A DNA stretch of 64,000 bases from Myotis daubentonii (Eukaryota; Chordata; Mammalia; Chiroptera; Vespertilionidae), in assembly GCF_963259705.1 (NCBI RefSeq), contig NC_081849.1, positions 61,848,093 to 61,912,092 of the forward strand, given 5' to 3'. Shown in pieces: positions 45,701 through 59,299 of this stretch. Under the pieces are notes generated by a model that was not told the DNA's origin, did not search any database, and was given only the letters and a program-made list of their open reading frames with translations. The position numbers and the translations under genes were made by a program. How positions within the stretch are numbered: the stretch's first letter is position 1; each line of letters begins with the position of its first letter.

Positions 45701-46509
45701 AGATGATTGACTGTCAGATTTGCGACAAAGAGTGATCCGTGAAGGTCTCTAGACGCTGAGCCGTTAGGATTTATGGCCCGCTCAGAAGAAAGCAAGCCTT
45801 TCGGAGTGACGTTAACCATAACCACAGAAGAGAAACTAACTGATATTTTAATTTCTTGATCAGAAGGACTTACTTCCCAGTAATTGGAGACACAAGAATT
45901 TATCAAAATTTTACTAAATTCTAAGCCAAAAAAAAAAAGTACGTTTTTATAAAATGGTAATAAAAACTTATCCCACTTAGCCTGGAAAAAGTCAAATACA
46001 ATTTCCCAATTTTCTTTCCATGGACTCCTCCTCCCACCCCCGACCCCTCCATCTTCCTACTTGCCTACTCTTCTAGACACACATTATTTTGTGTAACGAT
46101 TGGCACCTGAGCACATCTGAGCCAGCTCCTACATACATTCCCTCTTTTTTTGACCTTGTCAACTCCTCCTACCACATCCCTCTCAAATCCAATCAGAATT
46201 AATTAGAAGAAAAATGGACCTTCAACCTGGAAGACAGGAAGTCATTCTAGGTTTTTACTAGAAAGAGGAAAGACTTCTAAAGCAACAAGTAAGCTTTCCA
46301 AATATGCCACACACAAATAAGAAAACATATTACTTGATATCAAAAGGGCATTAAGCAAACAATTTTAGGTAATCATTTGGGCGGATCTATAGAACAATCA
46401 GAAAGGATCTCCCTTCCAAGAGCATAGCCATGATTGTTAGCAAATAATAACAAAATGCAGTGATAAGAGCAACAGAGCTAGGTTCAAAGAGCAAGGAGAA
46501 CACACAGGA

Positions 46510-46780
46510 AGAAATTATTGTGTTTAAGAAAGGGAACTTCACAAGGAAGGTGATGTTTGAATAGGATCTTAAAAGATAGATAGGAGTTTACCAGGGAATA
46601 AAGTCAAAGGGCATTTCAGGAAGAGAACTGCATGTTCAGAGGCATGGAGTTGTGAAAGGGCACTGGTTGGTTAGGGAACATTGAAAAATGCGTAGGCTGA
46701 AAAGTGAGTCGCAGCCAAAAATTAAGCTAGAGCGAAAGGTTGAGATGATAGTAAAAGGCCTCATGAGCTACACTAAGGTA
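46510..46780 (+). mobile_element. L2-like fossil
   Basis: GAAGGTGATGTTTGAATAGG, AAAGGGCATTTCAGGAAGAG and CATGTTCAGAGGCATGGAG follow an L2-like 3' order. A second, weaker piece is at 47790-48040. Confidence 0.5.
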
Positions 46781-46782
46781 TT

Positions 46783-46985
46783 TAGATGAGCATTGTCCAA
46801 CAGAGCTTTCTGCAAAGATGGAAATGTTCTATATTTGATAGCTGTTATCCACATGTGATTATCAAATACTTGAAATATGGTTTAGCTGAAGAGCTCAATT
46901 TTTATTTGAATTCTAATAACTCCCATATTGGACAGCTCGGATTTAGCCTTCATTCTACAATGGCAATGAGGGACCAACAGAATCT
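46783..46985 (+). mobile_element. MER-type hAT fossil
   Basis: GCATTGTCCAACAGAGCTTTC, GATGGAAATGTTCTATATTT and ACATGTGATTATCAAATACTTGAAATATGG (in parts) match the mammalian hAT that begins CAGTGCTGTCCAATAGAA. Terminal repeats are decayed. Confidence 0.55.
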
Positions 46986-47369
46986 TTTAATCATGTGGAC
47001 AACACAATCAGGTTTCCTTTAGAGGATGAAAAGCCTAAAGCCAGTTTAGAGAGTATCTGTTCTCTTTAAGGGGAATCTTGACAGATCAGGCCAGGGTATT
47101 GGTGGAAGATTGGGATGATAATTTAGATCAGCTGGGCCACAGTCTAGCCAGGGCAAGTGTTTACCCAAAGGATAGGGACAGGAAGATCTAGTGAGTATGT
47201 TATACGCTGACATCTTAAAGAACACAAGTAATCAAAACCAGAGAAACTGAATTCTGCTCTCAAGTCATGGCAGAACAGGGAGTAGGAGGGTGAGGGGCCA
47301 AAAAGAAAAAGAAATCCAAATCGTCAGTTAGCTCATGAAACAGGGAGAGAGCAAGAGTGAACAGAGGAG

Positions 47370-47370
<1 letters not shown>

Positions 47371-47410
<40 letters not shown>
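47371..47410. repeat. (CA)n microsatellite
   Basis: About 19 uninterrupted CA units. Confidence 0.97.
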
Positions 47411-47412
<2 letters not shown>

Positions 47413-48064
47413 GGTTTTACTGGCCATTATCCATGTGAGCCACCATGTGTTGGCCTGATTTAAAGAGCCAGAGTCTCCAGTGTCAGGAAGGCCCATTAGG
47501 ACTAGGGCAAAACTCCAGGAGAGATGAAGGCCTGGACCACACCTGCGGAAGTAAGGATAGGAGGGAGAGGCAAATGTTTATTGACTTTGTGCACAGTACA
47601 AGGCATTCAGCTTGACCAGAATGCAAAGGAATGCTAGAAGCTTACAGTATACATAGCTGGATAGCAGGTGAAAAGTTAAGCGAAGATTAATCATTCGGCA
47701 CAACAATGAAAGAGATGACACAAAGCAGAACATGACTGATTAATTATTCAGAGGATTTCCTAGGCGATAACCGCTGTGTGAGTTCAGAAGAGGGAGCAAG
47801 TCCAGCAGTCAGGGAAAGCTTCATAAGAAGGTAATACTGATCTGAGTCTTGAGAAATGAACAGGAATTTGAATGGGGGGGCTGGGGGGATGTGTGAGGAA
47901 GAACCTCTTGGAATGCCTAGAAACGGAACAAAAAGGAGAAGCACAAGCAATGGACAGAGGGCATGGAAGGCTATTTGGGCTGGCCAGAGCCTGGCAAGCT
48001 AGGTTGGAGATAGAAAATTGAGTGCCTTCAATGCAAATTCAAATGTTCAGATTCTGTCCTTTTG

Positions 48065-48236
48065 CCTAGTGGCTTCCTGCCTGCTTCTTCGAATTACTTA
48101 GGATGCCTTCTAAAAATATAAATGCCCAAACCAAAACACACCAAATAAATCAGAAAATTGGGGTGTAGAGCTTGGATGTAGGGTTTATTTTAAAAGCTTC
48201 CCAGTTGATTTTAACCTATACCCAGGGTTGAGAACA
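48065..48236 (+). mobile_element. MER5A-like fossil
   Basis: GATGCCTTCTAAAAATATAAATGCC, ATCAGAAAATTGGGGTGTAGAGC and TTCCCAGTTGATTTTAACCTATACCCAGGGTTGAGAACA (read in parts) follow the MER5 layout weakly. Confidence 0.5.
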
Positions 48237-48936
48237 TAGAAATGGCAGCATAACATTACTAATGCCAACTCGGGACCGTGCATAGGATGGATTGAGTAGA
48301 GGGAGAACTGGAGGCTGCCTAGTATATTTACATATCTGTTTCCTTTCTGCAAGAAGACAGGAAGCAGTTGACTGCCTGACTTCACTTCCTGTTTTGCAGT
48401 GGTAAGATGATACAGAAGGCATCTTAAGTTGTCTTTCCTCTAGAGTAAAACCCAAACACGAATTTACATTTGTAATCCACTCTCCTTTTTATCACAATTT
48501 GTGCATATAAAAATAATTTTCAACAATAACAGTCTGCAGTTAACTGTTACATACAACTATTAATATTTTAGCAACAAACCACCAGAAAGATGCCTGAGAA
48601 CATTCTGTTTTAAAAGATAAATGCTTTTAACCTACTTTATTAAAGTCAGCATATTCCAGACCTTCCATGGTTGCTAGCCTCTGATAACCATAGGCACAAT
48701 TCTACATTAAATATTGAAATGCATTTACCCTATTGCCAAAATGTTTATTAAAATGTCAGTTTAAAAAAAAATAAAGTAAAAAATAAACAAACAAAAAAGA
48801 ATAAAATGTCCGTTGAACATTATAAAGCATAAACATCTTCCCTATGATATTAAATTTCTGGAACTTTAAGGAAATTTTAGCTCAAACATACTTCTATTAA
48901 AATCAGCCAGAAAATCGCTAGGTAACATGACTATTT

Positions 48937-49362
48937 TTTTTTTCAGCTTTATTGAGATATAAGTGACATAAAACATTGTGTAAGTTTAGGGTGTACAATG
49001 TGATAATTTTATTTATATATGTATATGTATATGTGTGTGTGTGTGTGTATGTGTGTGTGTGTGTGAATATAGTGAAATAACTCATAAGGTTAGTTAACAC
49101 ATCCACATCCATCACCTCATATAATCACCATTCTTCTTTCTTTCTGTGTATGTGTGTGTGTGGTGAGAACATCTAAGATCTACTCTCTCACCTTTCGAGT
49201 ATATGATACAGTATTGTTCATTATAATCACCATGCTGTACATTACATCCACAGAACTTATCTTATAACTAGAAATGTGTACCCTTTGACCGTAACCTCCC
49301 TGTTTCACCCAACCTCTAGTCTTTGACAACCACCAATCTATGCTTTGTTTCTGTGTAACATG
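48937..49362 (-). mobile_element. Old L1-type fragment, minus strand, with poly(T) edge
   Basis: Poly(T) then CAGCTTTATTGAGATATAAG, GTGACATAAAACATTGTG..GTGTACAATGTGATAATTTTA, TGTACATTACATCCACAGAAC and TACCCTTTGACCGTAAC form the typical order of an L1M 3' region in reverse. The TG repeat at 49030-49064 is internal. Confidence 0.7.
49010..49065. repeat. TA/TG microsatellite inside an old L1 fragment
   Basis: TATATGTATATGTATATGTG followed by a GTGTGT run. Confidence 0.92.
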
Positions 49363-49564
49363 ACTATTTTAAGTGAAAGAGTCAGGAGAATTTTGACAAA
49401 ACATGAAAAATATATTACTTTAATGGTCAGTATAGTTTTTTAAAAATCAAGAGAAAAGAATGTGACTAAGAAGGCGTTCTGTCTTGCTGTGCCAGATTTC
49501 CCTTCTTGGAGAACCTCTCCAGCCAGATCCCCCCTAGCTGAGGCAGCAGCCTATATGGTCTATG

Positions 49565-49775
49565 CCAGCCGTGGGCAAACTACGGCCCGCGTTTGAAATG
49601 AATAAAACTAAAAAAAAAAAAAAAAAAAAAAAGACCGTACCCTTTTATGTAACGATGTTTACTTTGAATTTATATTACTTCACACAAACACTCCATCCAT
49701 GCTTTTGTTCCGGCCCTCCGGTCCAGTTTAAGAACCCATTGTGGCCCTCGAGTCAAAAAGTTTGCCCACCCCTGG
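49565..49775. mobile_element. Non-autonomous hAT element
   Basis: CAGCCGTGGGCAAACTACGG at the left and TTTGCCCACCCCTG at the right, reverse-oriented relative of 15289-15496. Internal poly(A) expansion at 49611-49632. Confidence 0.8.
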
Positions 49776-50399
49776 TAATGCCCTTCATAGAACAGATAAC
49801 CAGGCCTAAAAGGTGACCTGATGTGAACACCAACTAAACAGGGATGATGGGGACTACCTACCTCCATTCTCTTTCAAGAATATGAACTGGAAATGGAAAA
49901 AAAAGTCAGTCACTGGGTGGCAGTAAGGAACGAGGAAGAAGCCCTGAGAAGCCCTAAGAGGGGCAAGTTATGAGTAAACTGAAGACATTCGGCAGAGAAA
50001 AGACATATAAAGTGGAGGCTGAAGTCATTGGTAACAAAGTAGGAGAAGCAGAGACAGTACAATGAGTCACTGTCACAAAGATGGGGATGGATGAAGTCCT
50101 GCTGTCCAGGGGACAATGAGACAGCTCATTTCCTACAGCTGCACCAGTGTTTGTGTTCAACAAATGTGAGAGCCAACGGCAGCTCTTCCCGAAATCCTGT
50201 AAGATTCCCCTCTGCCTCACCTAAGATATTCTAAGTGAATTGCTGTACCTTTCACCTTGTATAAACCAATAGGTGGACTTCCAGAATCACAGACCAAGCG
50301 AAAGAAGCTGGAAACCAAAGAAGTGTGTGACCTGTTTGCTGCCCCTTCTCTCTGGGTGAGAAGTTAACACATAGGAAAAAATTTTGGACCAACTCTCCT

Positions 50400-50950
<551 letters not shown>

Positions 50951-51689
50951 TAGAAATATTCAAGGTGATACACAATGAAGTGCGGCACTGAATACAACTG
51001 AAATACTTTGCTTCTGATGCATACCAATGATCAGAAATGGGAGAGATCATGTTTCCACTTGGCCTATGGACTTGGGGATGGGTGTGCAAACCTGAAAAAG
51101 AGTGATAAACCAAACCAAGACAGCAAAGGAAAAACTGCCAACTTTTCATGTTCTCCTTTAGCCTGTATTTCAGAAGTTCTTCCATGGGCTGAGCTATTAT
51201 TATTACTATTCTGGGAGCCAAAGATGACAAAGCACAGTTCCACTTGGAGGTGGTGGTGTCCCTGTTTATTACCGTTATCTTTATATTTTTTCTGTGTTTT
51301 CTGTTATCTGAGCCCCCATTTGGAAGAGACAATCTACTTATAAGTTTGTGCTACTGTATTAAGTACTCACTAGTGAGGTGTTTTTGCTTCCAGCAGTAAC
51401 AAGAGCTTCTCTGTAGGATTTCTGAGGACACTTTACAGAATTTTGTACCATGAATTGACAGAAAGTAAAAGGAAGAGGGTCATTTGGGCAGAATTAACAA
51501 TAAATGATATGCAGTTTGTAGTCTATTTTAAAAAATAATGTATACCTCTTTTTTTTGTTATAAAACTAACTCCTGTTTATCGTAGACCATTTGGTAAGTT
51601 AAAAACATATGAAAAAGAAAAGAAACTTCACCCATGATTTCTCCATGCTTACGTGTTGCTTATATAGAGTCCTGACACAAACATTGCTC

Positions 51690-51935
51690 TGGCCAGTGTT
51701 GCTCAGTGGTTAGAGTGTTGGCCCATGCACTGAAGGATCACGGGTTTGATTCCCAGTCAAGGGCACGTACCTGGGTTGCAGGTTTGATCCCCGGCCCTGG
51801 TTGGGGTACCTACGGGAGGCAACCAATTAATGTCTCTCTCTCACATAGATAATTCTCTCTCTCTCCCCTTCCTTCTCTCCTTTCCACTCTCTCTGAAGAG
51901 CAATGGGAAAAATATCCTCAGGTAAGAATTAACAA
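51690..51935 (+). mobile_element. VES SINE
   Basis: CTGGCCAGTGTTGCTCAGTG head; body CTCTCTCTCTCCCC; tail AAATATCCTCAGGTAAGAAT. Confidence 0.9.
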
Positions 51936-53029
51936 CAACAAAAAATTAGCAAAATTGTGACCATGTCATGTATGCCGTTTTGTACCCATCTTTTTCCCAG
52001 ATCATAAAATATTTTTCAAAAACACGATTCATAAAAGCTGCATAAGTAGACTCATCAACAATTCTTCTAGAAGACATTGATTAATAAAATGTTTTAGAAG
52101 ACATATGTGGGTATTCTCATTTCCAGTTACTTGAGGGTATCAGTTAGTCATTAGGTTTTCCATACCCATCTACATAGCTTTCTCACAAATATGAACAAAA
52201 TTGGCTCAACTATTAAAAGACAAGGGAAAGAAGATTTTTCCCTTAAAATATCTGTTATAAAGATATTAACAAGCACAAGTAATGGGAATGGGTAGATGAG
52301 TCTGGAAAGAAGAGCCACACCTCCAGAGAGTTTTGCTAGCACATTCACTCTGGTATGTAATTCTTGGGTTAAGAGAGTCCAGTGTATGAATAATACTTCC
52401 ATTTTTCACATTTTGTTCTCATATGCTTAGTCATCATCACCCCACCCTGATATTTATGCCAATAAAAAGTTTCAGTGAGCGAATTCAACCTCATCAGCAA
52501 TGTTCAGTAAGGACGCTGTGCAGCGGGTCTATCTTCATCCCCATTACGCTGCAGAACCAAGGAACACCTTCTCAAGACGTCTCTGCTTTAGCTGGGGCAG
52601 GTCCTGCGCACAGGCATGGGGTGCATGTCCAGGCCCAGCTACCTTGTTTCATTTAATGGGCGCCATTCCAAAACAACCTCCACCTCTATGCCCTGAACCA
52701 TGATACTAATCTCTAAAGTCACTCTCGAGGATTTCTTTTCCAAATTTGAATTACACCAAGAAGAGAAAATGTCACATCAGTCACCAAAAAGTTGGCAGAT
52801 ATTACATGATTATGTCCCTAACAAAGGAAAAAAAATTGGGGGTGGGGGGAGGGGAAGGAATGTAGATGTCTGAGCCTGATAATATCTAGGGAGGTCTCTC
52901 TCTCTGGAGACCCTGGGCACTAACAGGAACTAAGAAAAATCAGGGGGACTTTTGAAGGAAATATATGCTAAAAAGGGTCAAGCAGGGGCAGGCTATGTTG
53001 ATTTGCACCATCCCTGCCACTCTACATTC

Positions 53030-53765
53030 TAATTTTGTTTTTAGTTGAAGTATACATATAGAAAAAAGAGAAAACAAAAATATAATTATCTCAGGGGATT
53101 GTTGCAGATGAACACTACAATCATTGACCCGGGCCAAGAAAAAAAAATTGACAACAATCCAGGAGTCCCATTGGGCCTGCTCTTAATCATTATTTCTTTC
53201 TTCTTTCCCAAAAATAACCTCCATTTTGACTCCTACAGCTTTAATAGATCTATGACTATTAAATTTCATATAAGTGGAATCATTCAGAATACATACTTTT
53301 GAGTATTACTTTTCCTCCCCAAGTTATGTTTGTGGAGTCCGTCCATGTTTCTTGTTGTAATTATAGTTTATTCTTTTTCATTGTTGCATGGTTTTCTATT
53401 ATATGAATATGTCACAATGTATCTGGCAATTCTACAGTTGATGGATGTTTGGGTTGTTTTCAGTGGAGGACTATTACAAACAATGCTGCTTGCAGCAGTC
53501 GTGTACATGTATGTGCACTTTTGTGGTATAGTATATCCAGGAGAGGAATTACTGGGTTTAGGGCTAGCATGTGCATCATACTGTCAAATCATTTTCCAAA
53601 GTAGTTCTATCACTTACACACTCAGCAGTGGAATATGAGAGTTCCAGCTGCTCAATATCCTTGTCAATATTTATATTTTGAGTCTTTTAAATTCCAGCTA
53701 TTCCGGTGGGTATGTAATGTAGCTGATTGTGGATTTAATTTGCATTTCCCTGAAGAATAATGCAG
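53030..53765 (-). mobile_element. Old L1 fragment (ORF2 tail and 3' UTR, minus strand)
   Basis: TAAGTGGAATCATTCAGAATACA, TTCATTGTTGCATGGTTTTC, TTGATGGATGTTTGGGTTGTTT and AACAATGCTGCTTGCAGC are the reverse-complement landmarks of L1M elements. The 102-codon plus-strand ORF here is an artefact. Confidence 0.8.
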
Positions 53766-53817
53766 ACCCTGTCTATGCTCTGCAATTTAGTTATTTTTTT
53801 AAGTGGAGGAGGGAGGC

Positions 53818-54112
53818 AAGAGAGGAAGTCAGAGCGATTCAGAATAAGAACTCAGCATGCTGTTGCTGGCTTTGAAAATGGGGAAAGGGAACCACAAGAC
53901 AAGGAACACAACAGCCTATGGAAGCTGGAAGAAGCAAAGAACAGATTCTCCCCCAGCACCTCCAGAGAGGAATGTGGTCAGTAGATATGGATTTTAGCCC
54001 AGTGACACCCATGTCAGACTTCTGACCTACAGATAAATTTGTGTTAGTTAAAGCAATAAGTTTGAGGTAAATTGTCATGGCTATGATAGGAAGTAGTAAT
54101 GACATTCAGAAG
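53818..54112 (+). mobile_element. MaLR/LTR-like fossil, 3' part
   Basis: GCTGTTGCTGGCTTTGAAAA, AGATTCTCCCCCAGCACCTC, GGATTTTAGCCCAGTGACACC and TCAGACTTCTGACCTACAGA are landmarks of a common mammalian LTR-type repeat; the family name is uncertain. Confidence 0.55.
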
Positions 54113-54529
54113 TATTAATGACATTAAATACTGATTCAAAAAAAAAAAAAAAAACAGTATCCAGTGACACATAATTACTTAATTCATGTTTCAAAATCCA
54201 AAGATGTGGTCACATTTATGGGGCAGCAGTCAGGTCTAGAAGAGGGCACGGCTATTGCATACAGCACAGGCACCTTTGAACTAGCAAGGGTTTTGAACTA
54301 GCAGGGGCCTATACCTGCTTCTAAGAAAAGGATTTTAATCACGAATAAGAGTGCCAACAAGTGTACCAGCTATACAGGTGGGAAGAAGCCAAGCTCCACT
54401 ACTGGTTCCCATGTGAGCACCATTGAGAGTGAGCCCAGAACTCATGCTCTGCAACTTTAAACCATTTCTTTGGGTCTGTTTCATTGCAAATCGCTTCTCA
54501 GCCACATTTCAATTCAGAATCAATGATCA

Positions 54530-54812
54530 TTTTCTAATTAAAATATATTTGACATATAACATCGAATAAATTTAAGGTGCACAGCATTTTGACTTGATAC
54601 TTTTATATATTGTAATATGATTACCATTGTAGCTATAGTTGGCACTTCTATCATGTCACATAATTATCATTTCTTTTTTGTGGTTGGAATAATTAAGATC
54701 TAAACTCTTAGCAAGTTTGATGATTATAATACAATATTGTTGTCTGTAATCACCACACTATACTATACATCAGATCTCTAGGACCTGTTTTTCTACAAGT
54801 TGCAAGATCAAC
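54530..54812 (-). mobile_element. Old L1-type fragment, minus strand
   Basis: Same family as 48937-49362: ATTTGACATATAACATCGAA, GGTGCACAGCATTTTGAC, CTATAGTTGGCACTTC, TCTAAACTCTTAGCAAGTTTG. Ends where the Helitron at 54815 inserted. Confidence 0.65.
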
Positions 54813-54814
54813 AA

Positions 54815-55192
54815 TCCTATATAATAAAAGGGTAATATGCAAATTGACCCTAACAGCAGAACAACCGGGAACGACCAGTCACTATCACCTGCACTGACAA
54901 CCAGGGAGCAAATGCTCAATGCAGGAGCTACCTACCCCCTGATGGTGAAGTGCGCTCCCACAGGGGGAGCTCTACTCAGCCACAAGCCAGGCTGGGGGTT
55001 GCTGACGGCTGTGAGCACAGCGGTGGTGGCGGGAGCCTCTCCGGCCTCCTCAGTAGCACTAAGGATGTCCAACTGTGATTTAGGCCCATTCCCAGGTGGG
55101 CCTAAGCTGGCAGGTGGACACCCCCCTGAAGAGTCACAGGCCCGGTTGAGGAACCCCACAACTGCATGAATTTTCGTGCAACGGGCCTCTAG
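54815..55192 (+). mobile_element. Non-autonomous Helitron
   Basis: Intact ends: TCCTATATAATAAAAGGGTA at 54815 and CGTGCAACGGGCCTCTAG|T at 55192. Inserted between A and T next to an old L1 fragment. A complete example of the HeliBatN structure. Confidence 0.9.
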
Positions 55193-55540
55193 TAATTTAT
55201 TAAGTCCCTATTGTGAGCCTGAGACTACATGAGTTAGTTGCCTTCATGTACATGGCCTGAAGATTTTTCTGGTCTAGGTGAGTTCTGATCAGCCCTGCTG
55301 GTTTAGCTCCTGTATACTGTCGTTGACAATGTAGAGAACATTTCTGAGAAAAGAATGTGCCAACAGGGGTGAGGGCAGTAGAGAGGGAAAGGGTTTAAGT
55401 ATAAAGAATAAAAACCAGCTGGGTTTTCAAACTTTACAGCTTGAAAATAGTCACTTACAATTTCTATAACTAAGTAATTTAACCTAAGAGCCATAAAATA
55501 CGATGGTGATTAATCCTGATACAGGTAACACTAGTCTTTC

Positions 55541-55743
55541 TTAAAAAAATTTTTTTTATTGATTTCAGAGAGGAAAGGAGAGGGAGAGAGAGATAGAAAC
55601 ATCAATGATGAGAGAGAATCACTGATTGGCTGCCTCCTGTACACCCCCACTGGGGATTGAACCAGCAACCCAGGCATATACCCTGACCATGGCCTCCGGG
55701 TTCCTAGGTCAATGTTCAACCACTGAGCCACACCAGCCGGGTG
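55541..55743 (-). mobile_element. VES SINE
   Basis: TTTTTTTATTGATTTCAGAG at the left; CACTGAGCCACACCAGCCGG at the right; duplication TAACACTAGTCTTT on both sides. Confidence 0.94.
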
Positions 55744-55759
55744 ATAACACTAGTCTTTA

Positions 55760-58480
55760 TAAACAAAGGGAAAAGTGAACATTAAGAGGTGTTTGATTGT
55801 ATTATGAAATAAAAATATCCTAGAAAGACCTTTCTTTAAATAACTCATAGACAGAAGAGGTTCTCTGAAAATGTGGGCAAATTTTGATACTGTAATGCTC
55901 TCTGAGGGCCAAGGAAGGGTTTAACATAGCCTCAAATCCCATCGGACAGAGTGTTTTCCAGAGCTGGCTGCAAATTACCTTCTTCTGCATCTCAACCACG
56001 AAGTGGTGCTAGGTGACCCTCTCCTCATCACAGGTTGACTTGGAGTATGTGAATATCTCATCGTAGGCTCTATTTATCAGATTGAGATACTGTAAGTGTA
56101 GAGACAGTGGCCAGGAGTGAGACTATGAGGAGAGTACTTTGGAAGGGTAGCACATGACATGCTAAGTAACAACCTTAAGCATTTCATAAACACACCTTTG
56201 TTTAGCAGATCTTCTGCTGAAATCTCACTGAAAGGGAAGCCCTAAAGGACAGGTAGACCTCCACAGAGCACAGGGCCAAGGACAGTCTGAGATGCTGAGC
56301 CACATTCAAGACGGTTGCGGGGAGACCAGCTAGCTCGGGAAGTAGCTTTTGGTGATAAGGAATGAAGGGGAGGAAGGAACCTTGGAAGGAGGAGTGGGCA
56401 TAAAATGACTTAAGGCAAAAGTCAAACATTTTCCAATTTTCCCTAAGGCTGGCACCAAAGTATTAAAACCTAAAGTATCCTGCATTCCCAGGTTGGCCAA
56501 AGCCACCATTGAAGCTAATAATAGACCCAGCATTTTGACCACCTTAATTACTTACTACCTGTGGTGCATTTGGAAGGATGGAGTTGACCTCTCCTGGTGA
56601 GCCAGTTTTCTCTTATTCATCCAGATTGTCCAAAGAGATGCAGGTGAGCCTTAATATAATCACATTTTCATGTCTGTGCAATTTGCACCTTATTCAGATA
56701 AATAGCCTAGTGTTGCTGGCATACATCTCCTGGGGAGAAAATCTTCATCTCTCCTTTTCCCCTCTAGGAAACACAGAAGATCTAGAAACTGAATATTGAG
56801 GTAGACCCAGAGGGTCTAAAAGATGCAGAGTGGGACAGTGGCAAAGACACATTGTGGAACTAGAAGTCGGGATTAAGCTGAAACCTCACTCTGATCTTGT
56901 AAGATGTGTGACTTTGAACTCTGTTCCGAAAATAAAATGTCCCCTTAGTTGACATATTGGGGTTTTGCTCAAAGTTTGTCCCCAGAAGTTAGGAGTGTGG
57001 CTAAAGAGGCTGGTTATTGTCCATCTGGTCCCTGAGAGGCTCACTACTCACATTGCATCCCCTGGGCTCCTTTGATTTCTGGATTTCTGGCTCTGTCTAG
57101 CTTGAGCCAGTGGGAGATACCTTCAGGAGAACTGAGGGGAGGGAGGAGAAAGAGAGAGAGAGGGAGAGAGAGAGAGAGACTTCTTTCCTGCTTTGATGTC
57201 CTGCATCTACAAGTCCAGTCTCTAGGGAGTGGCCCCTTCTCCAGCTGCTAACCCCTTCGCTCTCCTTGCCTCCTCAGACCTACAATGGTAATAGCTTCCC
57301 ACTGTGGCTAGTACCTCAACATCCTTGCTGGCTCCCTTACCCATGCCCTCATCTCTGTAAATAGTCCCTTTACTAATTAATGCCTCTTCCATGGAATGAT
57401 TTGGAGTGGAGAATTCAGTTTCCTATTAGGATCCTGGCTCATACAAAAAACCTTCTGTTCAAAAGGAAGCTGTGAATTACAGATCTACCTTCATCCTCCC
57501 CTCCCCACTTGATGTTAGCTATTACTCCTTTTCTCATTTGCAGAGGATGATGAGGTCTGAGGATGTATTGGAGAAGGAAAAGGCATACAGAGTTAAGAGT
57601 TTTATTTTTTCTTATTATTACTTACACTATTGTTTTCTAACTGGACTTCAGAACAGCAACTCACAACAATATACAGGTACACACTTTACACAAAAGTAGT
57701 CCAGGTTTGGAGATGGTTAAATTATTTGGCTAATATAAATGCCAAGTTACAGGATCCACGTTCCAAAGACCATTCCCTCCCTCTCCACACCTTTTCTGAT
57801 AAGAATTATTGGACTTGGCTTTGAAACATAAGCAGATTAAGCAGGCCGTTTCCAAGGTTTCCCTTTCACTTTTGCATCCAAGATATCATGATCCATGACT
57901 TTAATTTTATGCATTTCGGTTGTTAGTCAGGAGTTGAATGTTTTTTAGACCTTGGCTGTACCAAGCTTCATTTATTTACTGACATTTATATTTTTTTTTC
58001 TTCCGGATCAAAACCTTCCTCCCCAAATCCTCTTCTTCCCTCCTCCCCCAGTCATCATGGATCGAGGCCACTATATCAACTAAAAATACAGGGATGTGAG
58101 AAGCTTAGTGTCTATTGTCGCTATCTCAGATGTGACTGGAAATGTCTGTAATGTCTGAGACCTAGATGGATTGTTGATGCAGGAGATTGGCAGGGAGGCG
58201 GGGACTTTGCAGCTGTGGGGAATAACTGGAGCTCTTAGAGCCCTAGGGAGCTGTGAAGTGGAGGGAGGAATGGAAAAGCTTTCAAAAGCAAAAATAGCTT
58301 CCTTTCCTGAGGTGTGTGCCATAGAACCCTAACACTGTACCTCCTGTGGGGGTAGAAGTGGGGGGGGGAAGGTTATGGTCAAATAAGTTTGGAAAATACA
58401 TAGTGCAGACTGCAGCACCTTCTTGGAGAGCCCAAAAGCACCTTAAAGGCACTGAGAACTCCTGTAGTAGAGTATTCTGT
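55760..58480. other. Intergenic, no element recognised
   Basis: The longest repeat-poor stretch upstream of HYCC1 (2.7 kb). It includes a GA repeat at 57148-57180. Small ORFs lack recognisable products. Confidence 0.5.
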
Positions 58481-58488
58481 TTGCACTA

Positions 58489-58699
58489 CCCGTGGTCGGC
58501 AAACTGCGGCTCGCAAGCCACATGCGGCTCTTTGGCCCCTTGAGTGTGGCTCTTCCTAAGCCTTAGGAGTACCCTAATTAAGTTAATAACAATGTACCTA
58601 CCTATACAGTTTAAGTTTTAAAAATTTGGCTCTCAAAAGAAATTTCAATCATTGTACTGTTGATATTTGGCTCTGTTGACTAATGAGTTTGCCGACCAC
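58489..58699. mobile_element. Non-autonomous hAT element
   Basis: Left CCCGTGGTCGGCAAACTGCG, right GAGTTTGCCGACCACTG; internal GCGGCTCTTTGGCCCCTTGA. A VES SINE starts directly at its right end, so the two insertions abut. Confidence 0.8.
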
Positions 58700-58935
58700 T
58701 GCAGCCGGTTTGGCTCAGTGGATAGAGCATCGGCCTGCGGACCAAAGGGTTCCAGGTTTGATTCCAGTCAAGAGCACGTACCTTGGTTGCAGGCTCCTCC
58801 CCAGCCTGGGCCCTGATTGGGGCATGAGCAGGAGGCAACAATCGTTGTGTTTCTCTAGCATCCATGTTTCTCTCTTCCACTCACTCAAAAAAAATAAATA
58901 AATCAATGGAAAAATATCTCGGGTAAAAAAATAAA
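58700..58935 (+). mobile_element. VES SINE abutting a hAT element
   Basis: GCAGCCGGTTTGGCTCAGTG head begins at the terminal CTG of the hAT at 58489-58699; ends ATATCTCGGGTAAAAAAATA, running into an (AT)n repeat. Confidence 0.92.
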
Positions 58936-58949
58936 TAAATAAAATAAAA

Positions 58950-58952
<3 letters not shown>

Positions 58953-59000
<48 letters not shown>
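58953..59000. repeat. (AT)n microsatellite at a SINE tail
   Basis: About 23 AT units following the SINE at 58700. Confidence 0.96.
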
Positions 59001-59002
<2 letters not shown>

Positions 59003-59084
59003 TAAAGATTAACAAACAAAAAGACTTCTGCTTAATGGTTGAATCCCCATGTTACCCCTCAAAATTTTTAGTCATAGAAACATT

Positions 59085-59299
59085 TTTAAAAATATTTTTA
59101 AATTGATTTCAGAGAGGAAGGGATAGGGAGAGAGAGAGAGAAACATCAATGATGAGAGAGAATCATCAATCCACTGCCTCCTGCACACCCCCCATTGGGG
59201 ACTGAGCCCACAACCCAGGCATGTGCACTGACCAGGAATCAAACTGTGACCTCCTGTTCCATCGGTCGATGCTCAACCACTGAGCCATACTGGCCAGGC
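59085..59299 (-). mobile_element. VES SINE
   Basis: TTTAAATTGATTTCAGAGAG to CACTGAGCCATACTGGCCAG. Confidence 0.92.

Noticed and set aside
51008..51343. Opposed 111- and 164-codon ORFs after the RPL24 copy
   Set aside because: No similarity recognised; overlapping frames on both strands without splice or promoter support.
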